Shown here piece by piece: positions 6,062 through 9,330 of a DNA stretch of 9,330 nucleotides. The first letter of the stretch is position 1, and every line of letters begins with the position of its first letter. Both the position numbers and the translations under genes were made by a program. The stretch is from Bacteroidales bacterium (GTDB taxonomy: Bacteria; Bacteroidota; Bacteroidia; Bacteroidales; Azobacteroidaceae), in the NCBI GenBank assembly GCA_020860885.1, contig JAJBTS010000409.1, forward strand, positions 1-9,330, written 5' to 3'. A model generated the notes under the pieces. It saw only the letters and a list, made by a program, of their open reading frames with translations. It had not been told where the DNA came from and ran no database searches.

Positions 6062-8395
6062 ATGTTTACAATGAATGCATTCAAGATTTTTTTATTGTGC
6101 GGATCTTTGTTATTTAGTTGCTATTTGCAGGCTGCACCCTATGATTGGGAGGATGAAGAAGATAAAACGCTTTCTCCCTATTTCGTTGTCCTGAGTGAAA
6201 ATCCTGAAGTGGATAATCTACCGCTGAAAGAAACTTCTGTAAAGGCAAATATTACCGGAGTTATTGCTGATGTGGTGGTAAAACAGGTGTATGTAAATTC
6301 CGGACAAAACACCCTGGAGGCAATTTATACGTTTCCGCTGTCGACAAAGGCAGCCGTATATGGTATGCAGATGACGATAGGTTCGCGACTGATCACAGCT
6401 AAAATAGAAGAAAAGCAAAAAGCCCGGGACGATTACGAAAAGGCTAAGTCGGAAGGGAAAAGAGCTTCCTTGCTGGAACAGAGCCGGCCGAATGTATTTA
6501 CCATGAATGTTTCAAACATTGCTGTGAATGATACGATTGTTATTGAACTGAAATATACGGAATTACTGGTTCCGGAAAAAGGAAAGTATTCATTCGTTTA
6601 CCCGACAGTAGTAGGACCCCGTTATTCCAATACAAGCAAAAAGAATGCGGAAGTAGACGAGGGTTTCGTTTCTACTCCTTATACGAAATCGGGAGAAGCT
6701 CCTGCTTATGATTTTGGTTTTGAACTGGAAATAAAAGCAGGTATGCCTCTGCAGAATGTTGTGAGCAACAGCCATAAAATGAATATTACTTATCCTACAC
6801 TGGATAAAGCCGTAGTAAAACTGGCTCCCGAAGAAACCAAAGGCGGAAATAAAGATGTTATTATTGACTATTCCCTGCAGGGAGATAAAATAGAATCCGG
6901 AATACTATTGTACGAAGGAGAAGACGAAAATTTCTTTTTAATGATGGTACAACCGCCTAAAAAGGTATTGAAAGACGATATTCCTCCCCGTGAATATATT
7001 TTTATAGTGGATGTGTCGGGTTCCATGCATGGCTTTCCATTGAATACCGCCAAGACATTATTACGTAATCTGATTATCAATCTTAAACCGGAAGATAAAT
7101 TTAATGTGATCCTTTTCTCCCTGAATACAGGCATTTTCAGCCCGAATTCGGTATACGCTACGGCTGATAATGTAGAAAAAGCGGCCCGTTATATAGATAG
7201 CCACGATGGAGGAGGAGATACTCAGCTTATTAAGGCCTTGAAAGATGCTTATAGCATGCCCAGACCCGATGCTGACTTGTCACGTACATTTGTTATTGTT
7301 ACTGACGGTTATGTCGATGTGGAAAGAGAGGCTTTCGAACTGATCCGTAAAAACGGAGGCAATACCAATGTTTTTAGTTTCGGTATTGGCGAAAGTGTGA
7401 ACCGCTATCTGATAGAAGGAATGGCTTTTATGGGAAGTGGCGAACCTTTGATCATTACTAAAGAAAAGGAGGCTGCGAAACAGGCGGAAGCTTTTAGAAG
7501 TTATATCAATACACCGGTTCTGACACAAATAAAAATGAATTACGGGTCTTTTGATGCCTACGATGTAGAGCCTGTTTCCGTTCCGGATATGCTGGCCGAA
7601 CGTCCGGTTGTTCTCTTTGGCAAATACAAAGGAAAACCAACAGGTAAAATAACCTTGTCGGGGAAAGTCGGAAGAAAAACTTACAAACAATCTTTCGACC
7701 TGGAAAAAATTACTCCCGATAACAGCAACTCCGCTATCCGTTATTTATGGGCGAGGGAAAGAATTAAGCTGCTGGATTATTTTGTTTCGGAAAATACTTC
7801 ACAGAGCGAACAGGATATAAAGACTATCACCGAACTGGGATTGAAATACAATCTCATGACCAATTATACCTCTTTTATAGCGATCGATGAACAAATCGTA
7901 AGAGATGAGAACGGGCAGTTGATTACGGTAAAACAGGCTTTACCATTACCGGAAGGTGTTTCCGACTATGCCGTAGGACATGAGATGGGAACCCTATCGG
8001 GTATATCCGGAATAGATGTAGCTGATATTGGGAGTTATGAATCAGTGACCGTACAGGAAGAAAGTGTAGAAGAAGAGGAGACTCCTTTCTCTGTCGTTGA
8101 ACAGATGCCGGAATTTCCGGGAGGAAGGGAAGCTATGCTTAAGTTTATTGCAGAAAATATTCGTTTCCCGCAGGAAACAATAAATGAAGAAATACACGGA
8201 ACCGTTGTGGTACGGTTTGTTGTGGAAGAAGACGGATCTATTTCAGACGTTGAAGTCGTAAGAAGTCTGGATAAGCGGTTAGATGCGGAGGCTGTTCGTG
8301 TGGTCAATCTGATGCCGAAATTTATTCCGGGCAAACAAGGAGGAAAAACCGTTCGTGTTTACTACACTCTGCCTGTAAAATTTGTATTTGAGTAG
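6062..8395 (+). CDS. Secreted VIT-vWA protein with C-terminal TonB domain
   Basis: This is a 777-residue exported protein, numbered from the ATG at 6062. The ATG at 6071 is an equally usable start. Extension to a TTG at 6020 would bury the signal peptide behind 14 extra residues, so it was rejected. The signal peptide is residues 1-24, probably cut after LQA; LFSC at 17-20 is a possible but atypical lipobox. A VIT (vault/inter-alpha-trypsin) domain spans about 55-170, with YTFPL, SLLEQSRPNVF and VIELKYTELL. A vWA domain spans about 310-485 with an apparently complete metal site: DVSGS at 317-321, T387 and D415 in VTDG. An acidic linker (EESVEEEE) leads to a TonB_C domain at about 681-777 (MPEFPGGREAM, FVVEEDGSISDVEVV, VRVYYTLPVKF). 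VIT-vWA proteins typically mediate protein-protein contacts; the TonB-like end suggests an envelope partner. The function is unknown. It overlaps the next gene by one base. Confidence 0.92.
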   Translation: MFTMNAFKIFLLCGSLLFSCYLQAAPYDWEDEEDKTLSPYFVVLSENPEVDNLPLKETSVKANITGVIADVVVKQVYVNSGQNTLEAIYTFPLSTKAAVYGMQMTIGSRLITAKIEEKQKARDDYEKAKSEGKRASLLEQSRPNVFTMNVSNIAVNDTIVIELKYTELLVPEKGKYSFVYPTVVGPRYSNTSKKNAEVDEGFVSTPYTKSGEAPAYDFGFELEIKAGMPLQNVVSNSHKMNITYPTLDKAVVKLAPEETKGGNKDVIIDYSLQGDKIESGILLYEGEDENFFLMMVQPPKKVLKDDIPPREYIFIVDVSGSMHGFPLNTAKTLLRNLIINLKPEDKFNVILFSLNTGIFSPNSVYATADNVEKAARYIDSHDGGGDTQLIKALKDAYSMPRPDADLSRTFVIVTDGYVDVEREAFELIRKNGGNTNVFSFGIGESVNRYLIEGMAFMGSGEPLIITKEKEAAKQAEAFRSYINTPVLTQIKMNYGSFDAYDVEPVSVPDMLAERPVVLFGKYKGKPTGKITLSGKVGRKTYKQSFDLEKITPDNSNSAIRYLWARERIKLLDYFVSENTSQSEQDIKTITELGLKYNLMTNYTSFIAIDEQIVRDENGQLITVKQALPLPEGVSDYAVGHEMGTLSGISGIDVADIGSYESVTVQEESVEEEETPFSVVEQMPEFPGGREAMLKFIAENIRFPQETINEEIHGTVVVRFVVEEDGSISDVEVVRSLDKRLDAEAVRVVNLMPKFIPGKQGGKTVRVYYTLPVKFVFE

Positions 8396-9330
8396 TGAGG
8401 CACCTCCTGTTTTATTTACTTATTGTAACCACTTCTCTCTTTTCGTGTAAGAAAAAAGGTGAGGTGGTTTCCGTTGTTTCCGAAGAGAACGATGCCGCAG
8501 AAATAGTGGAGGTTGTCGAAGAGGTCAAGGAAGATACGGTTCCACGGACTTCCATAACCTTTATTATGGGGAAAGACAATTCCGAATACAATAGATATTA
8601 TGCTTTGGCAGGAAACTATTATCGTGTATCGCAGGACGATAAAACAGAGATGGTGATCGATACGGAAAAATCCATATTAGGTGTTTGTAATTATTTAAGA
8701 AATCATCCTCCTGAAAATGGACTTCCCTATGGATTGGTGAACCTGGTAAGTCATGGCAACGAATTTCTGGATTTGAGTGCGCTGGTATATCCCAAAGGGC
8801 CACGTACTTCTGTCCAGACGTTGGAGAAAGCGCTGCGTGATTCTGTTTTCCTTCCTTTAGATACGAATATTATTGATCGTCACAGTCTTATCTATTTGCA
8901 TGGATGCGGGGTCGGTAACAATCAAAAACTTTTGGATAATCTAGCCCTTGCATTTGGAGCTGCTGAGAATGGCGTAAAGGTAAAATCGTCCAAGCTGTTT
9001 GAATATTATGCCTATCTGACTAAAAACAAGAATCCTCAGTCTATCCGTCGTTATTTTGCCAAAACCTGGTATGCTTTTTATCATCCGGATTCTATTCCCG
9101 ATAATAAAGGATTTGTGGAGATTCTTTCAAAGCTTTATCCGGAAGAATCGGTGGAGTGGGAAGAAGGAGTGAGAAAGCGGTTTCAGACAAATCCCGGAGA
9201 TTTGTACCATTTCTCTTTTGTGGTTCCGGTCGTGTGGGAAGAATTCTATAAAGAAAAATCCGATGTTCCTTTAGTGAATACCCGGAAAAGGCGGACGGAC
9301 TGGTTGATGGCCAATCAGCCGCTACTGGAA
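8395..9330 (+). CDS. Lipoprotein with caspase-like His/Cys motifs (3' end cut by window)
   Basis: The GTG at 8395-8397 shares its first base with the TAG of the preceding gene, and an in-frame TGA at 8389-8391 excludes an earlier start, so translation is probably coupled. The visible 312 residues begin MRHLLFYLLIVTTSLFSCKKK, a lipoprotein signal with C18 as the likely lipidated cysteine. An acidic, valine-rich linker covers about 22-50. The body (about 52 to the edge) contains LVSHGNE (H120, G121) and LIYLHGCGVG (C171, G172), each after a hydrophobic strand-like stretch and 51 residues apart. That is the layout of the His/Cys dyad in clan CD peptidases (caspase, gingipain, CHAT). I do not recognise a named family; the peptidase call is an inference from motif layout. 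The frame is open to the last base, so the C-terminus is missing. The VIT-vWA neighbour could be a partner or substrate. Confidence 0.85.
   Translation, partial: MRHLLFYLLIVTTSLFSCKKKGEVVSVVSEENDAAEIVEVVEEVKEDTVPRTSITFIMGKDNSEYNRYYALAGNYYRVSQDDKTEMVIDTEKSILGVCNYLRNHPPENGLPYGLVNLVSHGNEFLDLSALVYPKGPRTSVQTLEKALRDSVFLPLDTNIIDRHSLIYLHGCGVGNNQKLLDNLALAFGAAENGVKVKSSKLFEYYAYLTKNKNPQSIRRYFAKTWYAFYHPDSIPDNKGFVEILSKLYPEESVEWEEGVRKRFQTNPGDLYHFSFVVPVVWEEFYKEKSDVPLVNTRKRRTDWLMANQPLLE

Noticed and set aside
8564..8803. 79-codon minus-strand frame inside the last gene
   Set aside because: It is antisense to a continuous lipoprotein frame and has no recognisable features.

Overview
The window looks like a chromosomal segment of a Bacteroidales bacterium, probably close to Parabacteroides, Tannerella or Dysgonomonas. 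The evidence is a moderate to low GC content, AT-rich start regions without clear Shine-Dalgarno sites, Bacteroidetes-type -7 boxes (TAnnTTTG), a Bacteroidetes-style ComEA-like protein, and a TonB C-terminal domain fused to a VIT/vWA protein. The genus is inferred from recalled family features, not from a database search. All recognised genes lie on the + strand.

Layout: 1-160 is an AT-rich leader with a small palindrome and a candidate promoter. 161-1390 encodes the ribosome-associated GTPase HflX. 1378-1550 is a period-7 CAGTnnn repeat that runs in one orientation and then in the other, and it supplies the last codons and stop of hflX. 1567-3186 encodes a single-chain class I [4Fe-4S] fumarase. 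3187-3453 is a palindrome-rich spacer bounded by imperfect 20-bp inverted repeats, like a degenerate miniature mobile element. 3454-4611 encodes a secreted purple-acid-phosphatase-like metallophosphoesterase, followed by a good intrinsic terminator at 4630-4664.

4665-5278 has no convincing gene. It holds a 27-bp inverted repeat, a GC-rich repeat, a pyrimidine tract, five TTCCGGAA-type palindromes at exactly 21-bp spacing, and a promoter-like box.

The last third appears to be one transcription unit. It begins with a membrane-anchored helix-hairpin-helix protein (ComEA-like) whose ATG is put out of frame by a run of nine T. Next comes a secreted VIT-vWA-TonB_C protein. Overlapping it by one base is a GTG-initiated lipoprotein, cut by the window end, with a His-Gly/Cys-Gly pair suggestive of a caspase-like (clan CD) fold.

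HflX and fumarase are housekeeping genes. The most promising unexplained material is the coupled VIT-vWA-TonB_C and caspase-like lipoprotein pair, the T9 switch or error in the ComEA-like gene, and the 21-bp phased palindrome array upstream of that unit.
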